A stretch of DNA of 64,000 nucleotides, taken from the NCBI RefSeq assembly GCF_002205635.1, contig NZ_NISJ01000001.1:496001-560000 (forward strand), written 5' to 3'. Shown here one piece after another: positions 42,750-51,099 of this stretch (positions within the stretch are counted from its first letter, which is position 1; every line of letters starts with the position of its first letter). This stretch comes from Sphingopyxis witflariensis. Its GTDB lineage: Bacteria > Pseudomonadota > Alphaproteobacteria > Sphingomonadales > Sphingomonadaceae. The position numbers and the translations under genes are program-made. Below the pieces are notes generated by a model, which was given only the letters and a program-made list of their open reading frames with translations, had not been told where the DNA came from and ran no database searches.

Positions 42750-43139
42750 ATGAACGCAAAGCCCACAACCGATTTTGGGGACCCGATCCCGCCGAAAGCC
42801 GTCACAGCGCCGCTGGTCGAGCGCGCACGTTTCGCGCCGGGCGATATCGTGCGGCATCGCATGTTCGATTTTCGCGGCGTCATATTCGACGTCGATCCCG
42901 TTTTTGCGAACAGCGACGAATGGTATGAGGCGATCCCGGAGGATATCCGTCCGGCGAAGGAACAGCCCTATTATCACCTGCTCGCCGAAAACGACGATTC
43001 ATCCTATATCGCTTATGTCAGCCAGCAGAATCTGGTCGTCGATCCCGACGGCGGGCCGATCGACCATCCGCAGGTCGAGGTGATGTTCGATGGATTGGGC
43101 GACGGCCGCTACCGCGTCCGCGCCATCCACCGCCACTAG
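42750..43139 (+). CDS. hspQ: Heat shock protein HspQ (YccV-like)
   Basis: 129 residues. The conserved HspQ core is visible: FAPGDIVRHRMFDFRGVIFD, EWYEAIPEDIRPAKEQPYYH and LLAENDDSSYIAYVSQQNL. HspQ binds hemimethylated DNA in vitro and acts as a specificity-enhancing factor for Lon protease in enterobacteria. The N-terminal 25 residues are extra compared with the E. coli protein. Single gene, convergent with the ABC permease gene. Confidence 0.93.
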   Translation: MNAKPTTDFGDPIPPKAVTAPLVERARFAPGDIVRHRMFDFRGVIFDVDPVFANSDEWYEAIPEDIRPAKEQPYYHLLAENDDSSYIAYVSQQNLVVDPDGGPIDHPQVEVMFDGLGDGRYRVRAIHRH

Positions 43140-43140
43140 G

Positions 43141-43176
43141 CTTGATCCTCGCCATCGTGCGACAGGGAGGATCAAG
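43141..43176. terminator. Bidirectional terminator between hspQ and the ABC permease gene
   Basis: CTTGATCCTC and GAGGATCAAG form a 10-base stem with a 16-base loop between convergent stop codons. T-tracts are weak. Confidence 0.6.
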
Positions 43177-43181
43177 AAGGA

Positions 43182-44054
43182 TCAGGCCTTCAGCTTCCAG
43201 CCCGACACGAGCAGGCGATAGGTCACCACGCCCAGTGCGATATTGACCGCGACGAGCGCCAGCGCGGCGGTCGCCACCGGATTGGCGATCGTCGAATCGA
43301 CCGTGCCGATGAAGCCGTAACGAAAACCCATGATCGCATAATAGACCGGGTTGCCGTGCGCGATCGACTGGAACCAGGGTGCCAGCCGGTCGACCGAATA
43401 GAAAGTGCCCGACAGCAGCGCGAGCGGGGTGACAATGAAATTGGTCACCGCCGCGGCATGATCGAATTTCTCGGCCCATACTGACGTGATCAGGCCCAGA
43501 AAGCCCAGCATCGCCGCGCCCAGCACGCCGAACACCGCGATCGCCCACAGATGCGCGGGCATCACATGCACGCCGGGCCACAGCAGCATCGCAAGCCACA
43601 GCGCCGCACCAACCAGAAGCGCGCGCGTGATCGCGGCGCCGACGAGCGCGATCATCAACTCACCCACTGCCAGCGGCGGCATCAGATAGTCGACAATCGT
43701 CCCCTGGATCTTGCCGACGAGCAGTGAAAAGCTGGAATTGGCGAAACTATTTTGCAGCATCGCCATCATGATCAGCCCCGGCGCGATGAAATCGGCGAAA
43801 GGCACGCCGATCACCGTGCGCCCTGCTCCGCCCAGTGCGACGGTAAAAATGACGAGGAACAGGAGGGTGGTGATGGCGGGAGCCCAGATAGTTTGCAGCT
43901 GGACCTTGAAAAAGCGCCGTACCTCCTTGACATATAGGGCCTGCATGCCCGGCACGTTCAGCGTCCGGATATGCGGGACGCCGGGTTCCGCAAAGCGCGG
44001 GGTCCCGGCGAAATCGCCGGAGTCGGGGTTCGAAATTTGGGGCTGGTCGTTCAT
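43182..44054 (-). CDS. ABC-2 type transporter permease
   Basis: 290 residues from the ATG at 44054 (MNDQPQISNPDSG); the open frame upstream runs antisense to gcrA. Six hydrophobic helices are present, for example TIWAPAITTLLFLVIFTVAL. The family signature TVALGGAGRTVIGVPFADFIAPGLIMMAML and later LLSGTFYSVDRLAPWFQSI are typical of ABC-2 exporters. Such permeases export polysaccharides, drugs or lipids with a separate ATPase. No ATPase gene lies next to it. It is divergent from gcrA. Confidence 0.87.
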   Translation of the reverse strand: MNDQPQISNPDSGDFAGTPRFAEPGVPHIRTLNVPGMQALYVKEVRRFFKVQLQTIWAPAITTLLFLVIFTVALGGAGRTVIGVPFADFIAPGLIMMAMLQNSFANSSFSLLVGKIQGTIVDYLMPPLAVGELMIALVGAAITRALLVGAALWLAMLLWPGVHVMPAHLWAIAVFGVLGAAMLGFLGLITSVWAEKFDHAAAVTNFIVTPLALLSGTFYSVDRLAPWFQSIAHGNPVYYAIMGFRYGFIGTVDSTIANPVATAALALVAVNIALGVVTYRLLVSGWKLKA

Positions 44055-44178
44055 AGCGTTCTCGCCTATCGCCTCCCCGATATTACCGCAAGCTGGGCAG
44101 TGACGGCGCCGACCCGCAATGGGGTCGCCCTGGGGATTATAATGACCGCCTGCGGCGTGAAATGATAAGGAATTGAAC

Positions 44179-44874
44179 ATGTCATGGACCGATGAGCGCA
44201 TCGAAAGCCTGCGCACCATGTGGGAAAAAGGCCTGACCGCCAGCCAGATCGCCGACGAACTCGGCGGCGTGAGCCGCAACGCGGTGATCGGCAAGGCACA
44301 TCGCCTCGGGTTGAAATCGCGCCCCTCCCCCGTCAAGGCGGCCGAAAAAGCAAAGCCTGCGGTCAAGGCCGCGCCCGCGACGCCGAAACCGGCCTCGCCG
44401 CCGCCCGCGCCGCGCGCTGCCGCTTCGGTCGCACCGCGCCCGGTCGCGCCGACGATGGCGCCTGCGCCGCGTCCTGCCACCGATGCGCCTTCGGACGACG
44501 CGGCACCTGCCGATGCCGCACCGCCGCGTCCTGACACCCCGCGCATCGTTTCGATCGGCCCCGGCGGTTTCATCCGTCAGGGGCCCGGCGATCAGCAGGC
44601 GCCGATTCCGCCCGCGCCGCCGCGCCGCATGGTGCCCGCGAAGCCAAGCCCGGAAATGGCCAGCAAGACGAGCCTGCTCGACCTTAACGACCGGATCTGC
44701 CGCTGGCCGATGGGGCATCCGGGCGAGCCCGACTTTCACTTCTGCGGCGTTGCGGTGAACCCCGGCTTCCCTTATTGCGTCGAGCATTGCGGCCGCGCCT
44801 ATCAGGCGCAACTGCCGCGCGGCACGCGCCGTCCGCCCCCGCCGCCGCCCTTTGGTGGCCCGCGCGTTCGGTGA
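44179..44874 (+). CDS. gcrA: GcrA-family cell cycle regulator
   Basis: 231 residues from the ATG at 44179, with AAGGA upstream. The N-terminal DNA-binding domain reads MSWTDERIESLRTMWEKGL and ASQIADELGGVSRNAVIGKA. A long Ala/Pro-rich linker (about 55-150) follows. The C-terminal domain is Cys/His-containing (DRICRWPMGHPGEPDFHFCG, then PYCVEHCGRAY). GcrA works with RNA polymerase and CcrM-methylated GANTC sites in Alphaproteobacteria, so it supports the class assignment. The stop overlaps the start of the thioesterase gene (GTGA). Confidence 0.95.
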   Translation: MSWTDERIESLRTMWEKGLTASQIADELGGVSRNAVIGKAHRLGLKSRPSPVKAAEKAKPAVKAAPATPKPASPPPAPRAAASVAPRPVAPTMAPAPRPATDAPSDDAAPADAAPPRPDTPRIVSIGPGGFIRQGPGDQQAPIPPAPPRRMVPAKPSPEMASKTSLLDLNDRICRWPMGHPGEPDFHFCGVAVNPGFPYCVEHCGRAYQAQLPRGTRRPPPPPPFGGPRVR

Positions 44875-45269
44875 GGCCCTTCGGGCAGGATTTTGAGTTC
44901 GCGCGCGCGCTCGGTCTTCAAATGATCGAGCGCGGCGACGGACGTTGCCGCATGGCGATCGACATTGAGGAAGCGCGCCATTTCAACCCGAACGGGGTTG
45001 CGCATGGCGGCGTCGCCTATTCGCTCGCCGATACCACGATGGGCGGGGCGCTGATGAGTGTGCTGGCCAGCGGGCTGGTCTGCGCAACGCTCGAGATCAA
45101 GTTCAACTATCATGTCGGCGTCAGCGAAGGCCTGCTGACCTGCGACGCGATCGTCCTGCATCAGGGCAAGCGGATCGCCAATATCGACGCGCGCCTGTTT
45201 CAGCACGACCGACTGGTCGGGAGTGCCAACGGCAATTTCGCGATTTTCGCGCTACCGCCCGGACGATGA
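44871..45269 (+). CDS. PaaI-family hot-dog thioesterase
   Basis: 132 residues from a GTG at 44871 that overlaps the gcrA stop. The catalytic segment is HFNPNGVAHGGVAYSLADTT, with the HGG motif and the helix Asp of this family. It likely hydrolyses aryl- or acyl-CoA thioesters in the cytoplasm. Translational coupling to gcrA is suggested by the overlap. Substrate unknown. Confidence 0.88.
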   Translation: MRPFGQDFEFARALGLQMIERGDGRCRMAIDIEEARHFNPNGVAHGGVAYSLADTTMGGALMSVLASGLVCATLEIKFNYHVGVSEGLLTCDAIVLHQGKRIANIDARLFQHDRLVGSANGNFAIFALPPGR

Positions 45270-45292
45270 ACAAGCACCGCTGACAAGGAAAA

Positions 45293-45319
45293 GGCGCCGG
45301 ACCTTTCGGGTCCGGCGCC
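45293..45319. terminator. Strong bidirectional terminator
   Basis: GGCGCCGGACC-TTTCG-GGTCCGGCGCC is a perfect 11-base stem flanked by AAAAG-type runs on one side and CTTTT on the other. It lies between the convergent thioesterase and outer-membrane protein genes. Confidence 0.85.
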
Positions 45320-45342
45320 TCCCCTTTTCCCTCACGGGATAT

Positions 45343-46179
45343 TCAGAATCGGAAGCCGATCGTCCCGCGCACGCTGTGCGTGCGCATATTGGCGCCGCTG
45401 CGCTGAATATCTGTCCCGCCACCGTTCAGCAGGAACGGGTTGGTCGCGGGGTTCGCGGTTCCGGCGCCGACATTGACGACATAATCATCGTCCTTGACGT
45501 CGGTGTAGAGATATTCGAGCCCTATCGACACTTTCTGCGTCACCATGATTTCGGCGCCGCCGCCTGCGGCATAGCCCCAGCCGTTGGTTTTGCCGTTGTC
45601 GGTGAAGCTGTTCACGGTGTTGGTCGTGGTGAACTTGTTGTTGAGCCGCGCATAGGCCGGACCACCGGTGACATAGAAAAGTGCGCCGCCGCCCGGCGTG
45701 TAACCGGCACGCAGGCGCGCGCTGGCCTGCCAGTCGGCCTCACGGCTCATCGTGTAGCTCGCCGGGGTGGTCGAAAAGCCGCTGACGCTGTCGCGCGCTT
45801 CGCTGCGTCCGCCTTCGATCACGGCGCCAAGGACGAAATTGCCCATCCGCTTGTCATAGCCGGCGCGTGCGAAATATTCCGGGCCGTCCTTGTCATTGCG
45901 GCATCCGACATTGGCAGTGCTGGTCGCGGCGCCGTTGCAGAATCCGGGCGCAAAGGCATCGGTGCCCCCGGCGGTGTTGACCGGGTCGCCATAGGTGCCG
46001 TCGCGGTTGGTATCGAAGATCAGCGTTTCGCCGCGGTCGCTGCCCTGCAACGTGCCGCCACCGCCGATTGCGATATAGGGTCCGTTGAAATCCTGCGAGC
46101 GGTCATGTCCGTCTTGGGCCATCGCCGGCGCAGCCAGCATGGTTGCCGCCGAAGCGGCAAGGAGAGAGGCGAGTTTCAT
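45343..46179 (-). CDS. Outer-membrane beta-barrel protein (Omp25/OmpA-like small barrel)
   Basis: 278 residues. Signal peptide MKLASLLAASAATMLAAPAMA. The mature part has alternating strands, for example NGPYIAIGGGG, YFARAGYDKRM and GWGYAAGGGAEIMVTQKVS, followed by IGLEYLYTDVKDDDYV. It ends VRGTIGFRF with the C-terminal aromatic typical of outer-membrane barrels. Probably an eight-stranded barrel with a structural or immune-shield role; no transport function is evident. Single-gene unit. Confidence 0.88.
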   Translation of the reverse strand: MKLASLLAASAATMLAAPAMAQDGHDRSQDFNGPYIAIGGGGTLQGSDRGETLIFDTNRDGTYGDPVNTAGGTDAFAPGFCNGAATSTANVGCRNDKDGPEYFARAGYDKRMGNFVLGAVIEGGRSEARDSVSGFSTTPASYTMSREADWQASARLRAGYTPGGGALFYVTGGPAYARLNNKFTTTNTVNSFTDNGKTNGWGYAAGGGAEIMVTQKVSIGLEYLYTDVKDDDYVVNVGAGTANPATNPFLLNGGGTDIQRSGANMRTHSVRGTIGFRF

Positions 46180-46349
46180 TTTTATTCTCCACTTTTTTTA
46201 GGGCTTTGCAGCCAGCGTAGAAACCCGCCCCGCCATTTCAAAGTTCCTCGCTATGGCATAAATGCGATGAACCGAGCTTGGCTCGAGACGCGCAATCCAG
46301 TCTGAAACCACGCTTGCCAGCGACCTTTCCCGCCCCCTATAGCTGGTGC

Positions 46350-48329
46350 ATGAGTCACGATTTGTTCGACGGCAACGCGCCCATCACCGAAAGCTATAAC
46401 GCCTCGCAGATCGAGGTGCTCGAAGGGCTGGAACCGGTCCGTCGGCGCCCCGGCATGTATATTGGCGGCACCGACGAACGCGCGCTACACCACCTCGCCG
46501 CCGAGGTGATCGACAACAGCATGGACGAAGCCGTCGCGGGCCACGCCAGCCGCATCGAGGTCATCCTCGACGTTGGCAATCGCCTGACCGTCATCGATAA
46601 TGGTCGCGGCATGCCGGTCGATCCGCATCCCAAATTTCCGGGCAAATCGGCGCTCGAAGTGATCATGACCATGCTCCACTCGGGCGGCAAGTTCGAGGGC
46701 AAGGCCTATGCGACCTCGGGCGGCCTCCACGGCGTCGGCGTCAGCGTCGTCAACGCGCTGTCGATCGAAACCGTGATCGAAGTTGCGCGCAACAAGCTAC
46801 TCTATCGCCAGCGTTTTTCCCAAGGTGCCCCGCAGGGCGGGCTCGAGGAACTGGGCCCCACACCCAACCGCCGCGGCACCAGCGTCTCCTTCATCCCCGA
46901 CCCCGAAATCTTCGGTGACCATGGCCGGTTCAAGCCGCAGCGCCTCTATCGCATGGCCCGGTCAAAGGCCTATTTGTTCGCGGGTGTCGAAATCCGCTGG
47001 AAATGCGCCGCCGAGCTGATCGGCGACGACACCCCGACCGAGGCGGTGTTCCAGTTCCCCGGCGGCCTCGCCGACCATCTGAAGGAACAGATCGGCACTC
47101 GCGAATGTGCGACCGCCGAGCCCTTCGTCGGGCGTCAGGATTTCCCGGGCGATCAGGGCCGCGCCGAATGGGCGATCGCCTGGCCGCTTTGGTCCGACGG
47201 CTCGTATAGCTGGTATTGCAACACCATTCCGACCCCCGCAGGCGGCACCCACGAGGCGGGCCTGCGCGCCGCGCTGACCAAGGGATTGCGCGGCTTTGGC
47301 GAGCTGATCGGCCAGAAAAAGGCCGCGCAGATCACCCCCGAGGATGTGTTCAACGGCGGCGAGATGATGCTGTCGGTCTTCATCCGCGATCCGCAGTTTC
47401 AGAGCCAGACCAAGGACCGGCTGTCGAGCCCCGAGGCCGCGCGCCTCACCGAAAATGCGGTGCGCGACCATTTCGACCATTTCCTCTCGGACAATATGGA
47501 CCGCGGCCGCGCGCTGCTCGGCCTCGTCCTCGACCGCATGGACGAGCGGCTCAAGCGCAAGGCCGAACGCGAGGTCAAGCGCAAGACTGCGACCAGCGGC
47601 CGCAAGCTGCGCCTCCCCGGCAAGCTCACAGACTGCGCCAATGACGGCCCCGAAGGTACGGAATTGTTTATCGTTGAAGGCGACAGCGCCGGCGGCAGCG
47701 CGAAGCAAGCGCGCAACCGCAAGACGCAGGCGATCCTGCCGATCCGGGGCAAGATTTTGAACGTCGCGAGCGCCAGCAACGACAAGATCCGCGCCAACCA
47801 GGAAATCGCCGACCTCGCGCTCGCTTTGGGCTGCGGGATGCGCAAGGATTGCGACGCCGACCGGCTGCGCTACGAAAAAATTGTCATCATGACCGACGCC
47901 GACGTCGACGGCGCGCATATCGCGACGCTCCTCATGACCTTCTTCTTCCAGGAAATGCCCGATATCGTTCGCAAGGGGCATGTTTATCTGGCGCAGCCGC
48001 CGCTCTATCGACTGACCTCGGGCAATGTGACAACCTATGCCCGCGACGACGCGCATCGCGCTGAAATCGAAGCCAAACAGTTCAAGAACAAAAAGGTCGA
48101 TGTCGGCCGCTTCAAGGGGCTGGGCGAGATGAACCCCAACCAGCTCAAGGAAACCACGATGGACCCGGCGACGCGCTCGATGCTGCGCGTCACGCTGCCG
48201 CAGGAATATGAGGAACGGCATCTGGTCAAGGATCTGGTCGACCGGCTGATGGGCAAACACCCCGAACACCGTTTCCAGTTCATCCAGGCCAATGCCGCGA
48301 CGCTCGACGAGGCCGCGATCGACGCCTGA
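46350..48329 (+). CDS. parE: DNA topoisomerase IV subunit B
   Basis: 659 residues. The GHKL ATPase domain has EVIDNSMDEAVAG (catalytic Glu), VIDNGRGMPVD and GGLHGVGVSVVNALS. The TOPRIM domain has VEGDSAGGSAKQARNRKTQ and MTDADVDGAHI, whose acidic residues hold magnesium. Length near 660 and the absence of the insert seen in GyrB favour ParE. With ParC (not in the window) it unlinks daughter chromosomes. Start at the ATG giving MSHDLFDGNAP. Confidence 0.94.
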   Translation: MSHDLFDGNAPITESYNASQIEVLEGLEPVRRRPGMYIGGTDERALHHLAAEVIDNSMDEAVAGHASRIEVILDVGNRLTVIDNGRGMPVDPHPKFPGKSALEVIMTMLHSGGKFEGKAYATSGGLHGVGVSVVNALSIETVIEVARNKLLYRQRFSQGAPQGGLEELGPTPNRRGTSVSFIPDPEIFGDHGRFKPQRLYRMARSKAYLFAGVEIRWKCAAELIGDDTPTEAVFQFPGGLADHLKEQIGTRECATAEPFVGRQDFPGDQGRAEWAIAWPLWSDGSYSWYCNTIPTPAGGTHEAGLRAALTKGLRGFGELIGQKKAAQITPEDVFNGGEMMLSVFIRDPQFQSQTKDRLSSPEAARLTENAVRDHFDHFLSDNMDRGRALLGLVLDRMDERLKRKAEREVKRKTATSGRKLRLPGKLTDCANDGPEGTELFIVEGDSAGGSAKQARNRKTQAILPIRGKILNVASASNDKIRANQEIADLALALGCGMRKDCDADRLRYEKIVIMTDADVDGAHIATLLMTFFFQEMPDIVRKGHVYLAQPPLYRLTSGNVTTYARDDAHRAEIEAKQFKNKKVDVGRFKGLGEMNPNQLKETTMDPATRSMLRVTLPQEYEERHLVKDLVDRLMGKHPEHRFQFIQANAATLDEAAIDA

Positions 48330-48360
48330 TGCGGGCAGAACACTTCCCTTTCATCCCACT

Positions 48361-48448
48361 CCGTTTGTGCTGAGCTTGTCGAAGCACCATTCTTCCTTCG
48401 ACGGCGCAGAAGAACAGAACGCCCCTTCGACAAGCTCAGGGTGAACGG
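48361..48448. repeat. Long palindromic repeat, GAGCTTGTCGAAG family
   Basis: CCGTTTGTGCTGAGCTTGTC with returning arm GACAAGCTCAGGGTGAACGG after an internal AGAACAG-rich stretch: an imperfect hairpin of about 88 bases. Related to 36087-36173 and 54565-54677. It sits between parE and the serine hydrolase gene. Confidence 0.75.
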
Positions 48449-48461
48449 ATAATGTAGGGCG

Positions 48462-49775
48462 ATGAAGGCGGTTCTCCATTCCTTGCTTGGCAGCCTATTG
48501 CTTGCCGCGACTCTTCCTGCCTCATCGGTTTTTGCACAATCGCCAGACTCTGCCGCGCCGGCCCTGACCACCGGCTTCGACCATCGCGCGGCCGAACTCC
48601 TCGACCTTTTCGAAGGCCGCACCGCCTTCGCCGACTTTTTCGCCCCGTCGTTCCAGGCGGCGATCCCCGAGGCGCAGTTCCAGGCGATAACAACCAGCCT
48701 GATCGCACAATATGGCCGTCCGCTTGCCGTTGATGACGCCACCTCGACCAACGGCCGCGCGGGCACCGTCCAGCTCCGCTTCGAAAAAGGCGTAGCGACC
48801 TTCTCCCTCGACGTCGATGCCGAGGGACGCGCGATCGGCCTCCAACTCACCCGCTTTACGATGACCCACGACAGCTTCGCCGCAGTCGCGGCCGAACTGG
48901 CCGCCCTGCCCGGTCGCACCGGCTTCCTCGTCGCCGAACTCGACGGTACCACGATCCGCCGCCTCGCCGCCGCCAACGCCGATACGCAATTCGCCGTCGG
49001 TTCGACCTTCAAACTCTATGTCCTGAACGAACTCGCAGCGCAGGTCGCGGCAGGGCGGCGCAATTGGAGCGATGTCGTCCCGCTCTCGCACCTCAGCTTC
49101 TCGTCGACCGCCACCGGAAACTGGCCAAAAGACACGCCGGTCACGCTGCAAACCCTCGCCAACTGGATGACCTCGGTCAGCGACAATGGTGCGACCGACA
49201 CGCTGATCCACCTGCTCGGCCGCGACGCGATCGAGGCGCGGATGCGCCGCGCCGGGCACAGCGATCCCTCGCGCAACATCCCGCTGCTCACGACGGTCGA
49301 GGCGTTCGCGCTCAAGGGCAATAATTTCACCGCCGAACGCGCCGCCTTCGTTGCGGGCGACGATAGCGCGCAGCGCAGGTTGATCGACGCCAACCGGAAC
49401 CGCCTCATTCTATCCAACGTGGACGGGATCAGCTTCACCAACGGCCCGCGCTCCATCGACAGCCTCGAATGGTTTGCCAGCCCGAACGATATCGCGCGCG
49501 CGATGGCCGACCTGCGGGCGCGCGGCTCCGAACCCGCGATGGCGGCGATGGCGATCAACAATGGCGTGGGCCCCGCTGCTGCGGCCGATTGGACCTATCT
49601 CGGCTATAAAGGCGGGTCAGAAAATGGTGTGCTGTCGATGAGCCTGCTCGGTCAGCGCAAACGCGACGGCAAATGGTTCGTCGTCACCGCGAGTTGGAAC
49701 AACCCCAAAGCCAATGTCGGAACCGAAGACCTGATCGGCCGCGTAACCCGCCTGCTCGCGCTCGCCGCGAAATAG
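48462..49775 (+). CDS. Exported ORF12/LpqF-like serine hydrolase (class A beta-lactamase fold)
   Basis: 437 residues. Signal peptide about 1-25 (LLLAATLPASSVFA). Residues about 38-135 form a small cystatin-like domain, then a class A beta-lactamase-type domain: S181-T-F-K184 (VGSTFKLY), S240-D-N242 (SVSDNGATD) and K383-G-G385 (GYKGGSE) in place of KTG. The omega-loop ExxLN that activates water in class A enzymes is absent; RNIPLLTTVEAF occurs instead. This architecture matches the ORF12/LpqF family, so esterase or peptidase activity is more likely than antibiotic resistance. Single gene. Confidence 0.83.
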   Translation: MKAVLHSLLGSLLLAATLPASSVFAQSPDSAAPALTTGFDHRAAELLDLFEGRTAFADFFAPSFQAAIPEAQFQAITTSLIAQYGRPLAVDDATSTNGRAGTVQLRFEKGVATFSLDVDAEGRAIGLQLTRFTMTHDSFAAVAAELAALPGRTGFLVAELDGTTIRRLAAANADTQFAVGSTFKLYVLNELAAQVAAGRRNWSDVVPLSHLSFSSTATGNWPKDTPVTLQTLANWMTSVSDNGATDTLIHLLGRDAIEARMRRAGHSDPSRNIPLLTTVEAFALKGNNFTAERAAFVAGDDSAQRRLIDANRNRLILSNVDGISFTNGPRSIDSLEWFASPNDIARAMADLRARGSEPAMAAMAINNGVGPAAAADWTYLGYKGGSENGVLSMSLLGQRKRDGKWFVVTASWNNPKANVGTEDLIGRVTRLLALAAK

Positions 49776-49786
49776 CGCCCAAATTC

Positions 49787-49871
49787 GTCATTGCCAGCGT
49801 AGCGAAGCAATCTCCAGTCATCGGTCATGCGCGAGGCGCGCCGGAGATTGCTTCGCTACGCTGGCAATGAC
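49787..49871. repeat. Perfect long inverted repeat (29-base arms)
   Basis: The arm 49787-49815 (starting GTCATTGCCAGCGTAGCGAA) returns exactly as 49843-49871, ending TCGCTACGCTGGCAATGAC. The loop is 27 bases. It lies between convergent genes, so it may terminate both, but the length and motif fit a mobile or REP-like repeat common in sphingomonads. Confidence 0.85.
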
Positions 49872-49889
49872 ACGAAAAAATTACGGGAT

Positions 49890-50684
49890 TCAGTCCGCCG
49901 TCAGCGCAGAAACCAGCGCCTTGACCTTCGCCTGCCGCCACTGCGGCGTCGGCGCGACCAGCCAGTAACCGCGTTTCACCGCAAACGCGTCACCGACCTG
50001 CCGCACGCGTCCCGCCGTAATATCGGCCTCGGCGAGCATCGCCGGAACATTTGCCTGCCCCAGCCCGTTCGCCGCGGCATCGATCGCCAGCCCGGCATCG
50101 CCCAGACGCAGCGCGGGTTCGCCCTCGGCGACCGGGCACCCCGGCCAGGCGATCCGCGTCTCGCTGCCGCCGCCCGGTCCCGCAACGGTGACCATCAAGG
50201 CGTCGGCCAGCGCCACGCCCTCATGCTCGCCCGCGCCATCGGACCAGAAAATCGCAATGTCGAGGTTGGCTTCGGTGAAATCGATCCCGCCATCGGCCGA
50301 CACCAACGTGAAGCGCACATCGGGCGCCTGCTGGCTATAGCGCGCCAGCTTCGGCGCCAGCCATTTGGCAGTCAGGTCACGCGGCGCGGCGATCGTCAGC
50401 GATTGTGACGATTGCCCCGCCTGCATCGCGCGCACCGATTCCTCGAACTGCAAAAAGCCCTGACGCAGCGCGTCGAGCCCGGCATTGGCCTCGCCGGTCA
50501 GCTCCAGCCCCTTGGGGGTGCGGCGGAACAGCACGACGCCCAGCATATCTTCCAGCGCGCGTATTTGTTGCCCCACGGCGGCAGGCGTCACCGCCAGTTC
50601 GTCGGCGGCGCGCGTGAAGCTCAGGTGCCGGGCCGCGGCATCGAACACGCGCAGCGCGTTGAGCGGCAGATGGGTCCGCTTCAC
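49890..50684 (-). CDS. LysR-family transcriptional regulator (GcvA-like)
   Basis: 264 residues. The helix-turn-helix reads LNALRVFDAAARHLSFTRAA and DELAVTPAAVGQQIRALED, the PLNALRVF style of GcvA-type LysR proteins. The effector domain is shorter than usual. Its start overlaps the apaG stop by 4 bases, so it seems to be the last gene of a leuB-metZ-apaG unit. Target genes unknown. Confidence 0.87.
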   Translation of the reverse strand: MKRTHLPLNALRVFDAAARHLSFTRAADELAVTPAAVGQQIRALEDMLGVVLFRRTPKGLELTGEANAGLDALRQGFLQFEESVRAMQAGQSSQSLTIAAPRDLTAKWLAPKLARYSQQAPDVRFTLVSADGGIDFTEANLDIAIFWSDGAGEHEGVALADALMVTVAGPGGGSETRIAWPGCPVAEGEPALRLGDAGLAIDAAANGLGQANVPAMLAEADITAGRVRQVGDAFAVKRGYWLVAPTPQWRQAKVKALVSALTAD

Positions 50685-51085
50685 GACGCGGTCGCCGGCG
50701 CGATAAGCGGGAAGTGCGGGATCGCGACTAGCATTTCCGAACCATCACCCATTTCCATGGCATAGCTGCCGACCATCGACCCTTCGGGGGTCGGGAGCGG
50801 GCAACCCGATACATAATCGAACGCGCCGCCGGGGCCAATCAGCGGCTGTTCGCCGACGACGCCCTCACCCTCGACCTCGCTAATTTGTCCGCGCCCGTCG
50901 CTGATCCGCCAATGGCGGCTGATCAATTGCACCGCGACTTCGCCGTGATTTTCGACCCGCACATGATAGGCCCAGAACCAGCGCCCGAGCGCTGGATGCG
51001 ATTGTTCGGGCAAATAGCTGACCGACACGCGAACCGTGATCGACCCCGTGGTCGCCGCAAAGGGAAAGAAGGAGTCGATCATCAT
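50681..51085 (-). CDS. apaG: ApaG protein
   Basis: 134 residues, slightly longer than typical. ApaG motifs are VSVSYLPEQSHP, WAYHVRVENHGEVAVQLISR, WRISDGRG, VEGEGVVGEQPLIGPGGAFD and YVSGCPLPTPEGSMVGSY. Its fibronectin-III-like fold is known; the function, linked to cobalt and magnesium resistance, is unclear. Two tandem ATG codons occur at the start (51085, 51082). It lies 14 bases after metZ and overlaps the LysR gene. Confidence 0.94.
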   Translation of the reverse strand: MMIDSFFPFAATTGSITVRVSVSYLPEQSHPALGRWFWAYHVRVENHGEVAVQLISRHWRISDGRGQISEVEGEGVVGEQPLIGPGGAFDYVSGCPLPTPEGSMVGSYAMEMGDGSEMLVAIPHFPLIAPATAS

Positions 51086-51099
51086 CGCACCTGAATCCC

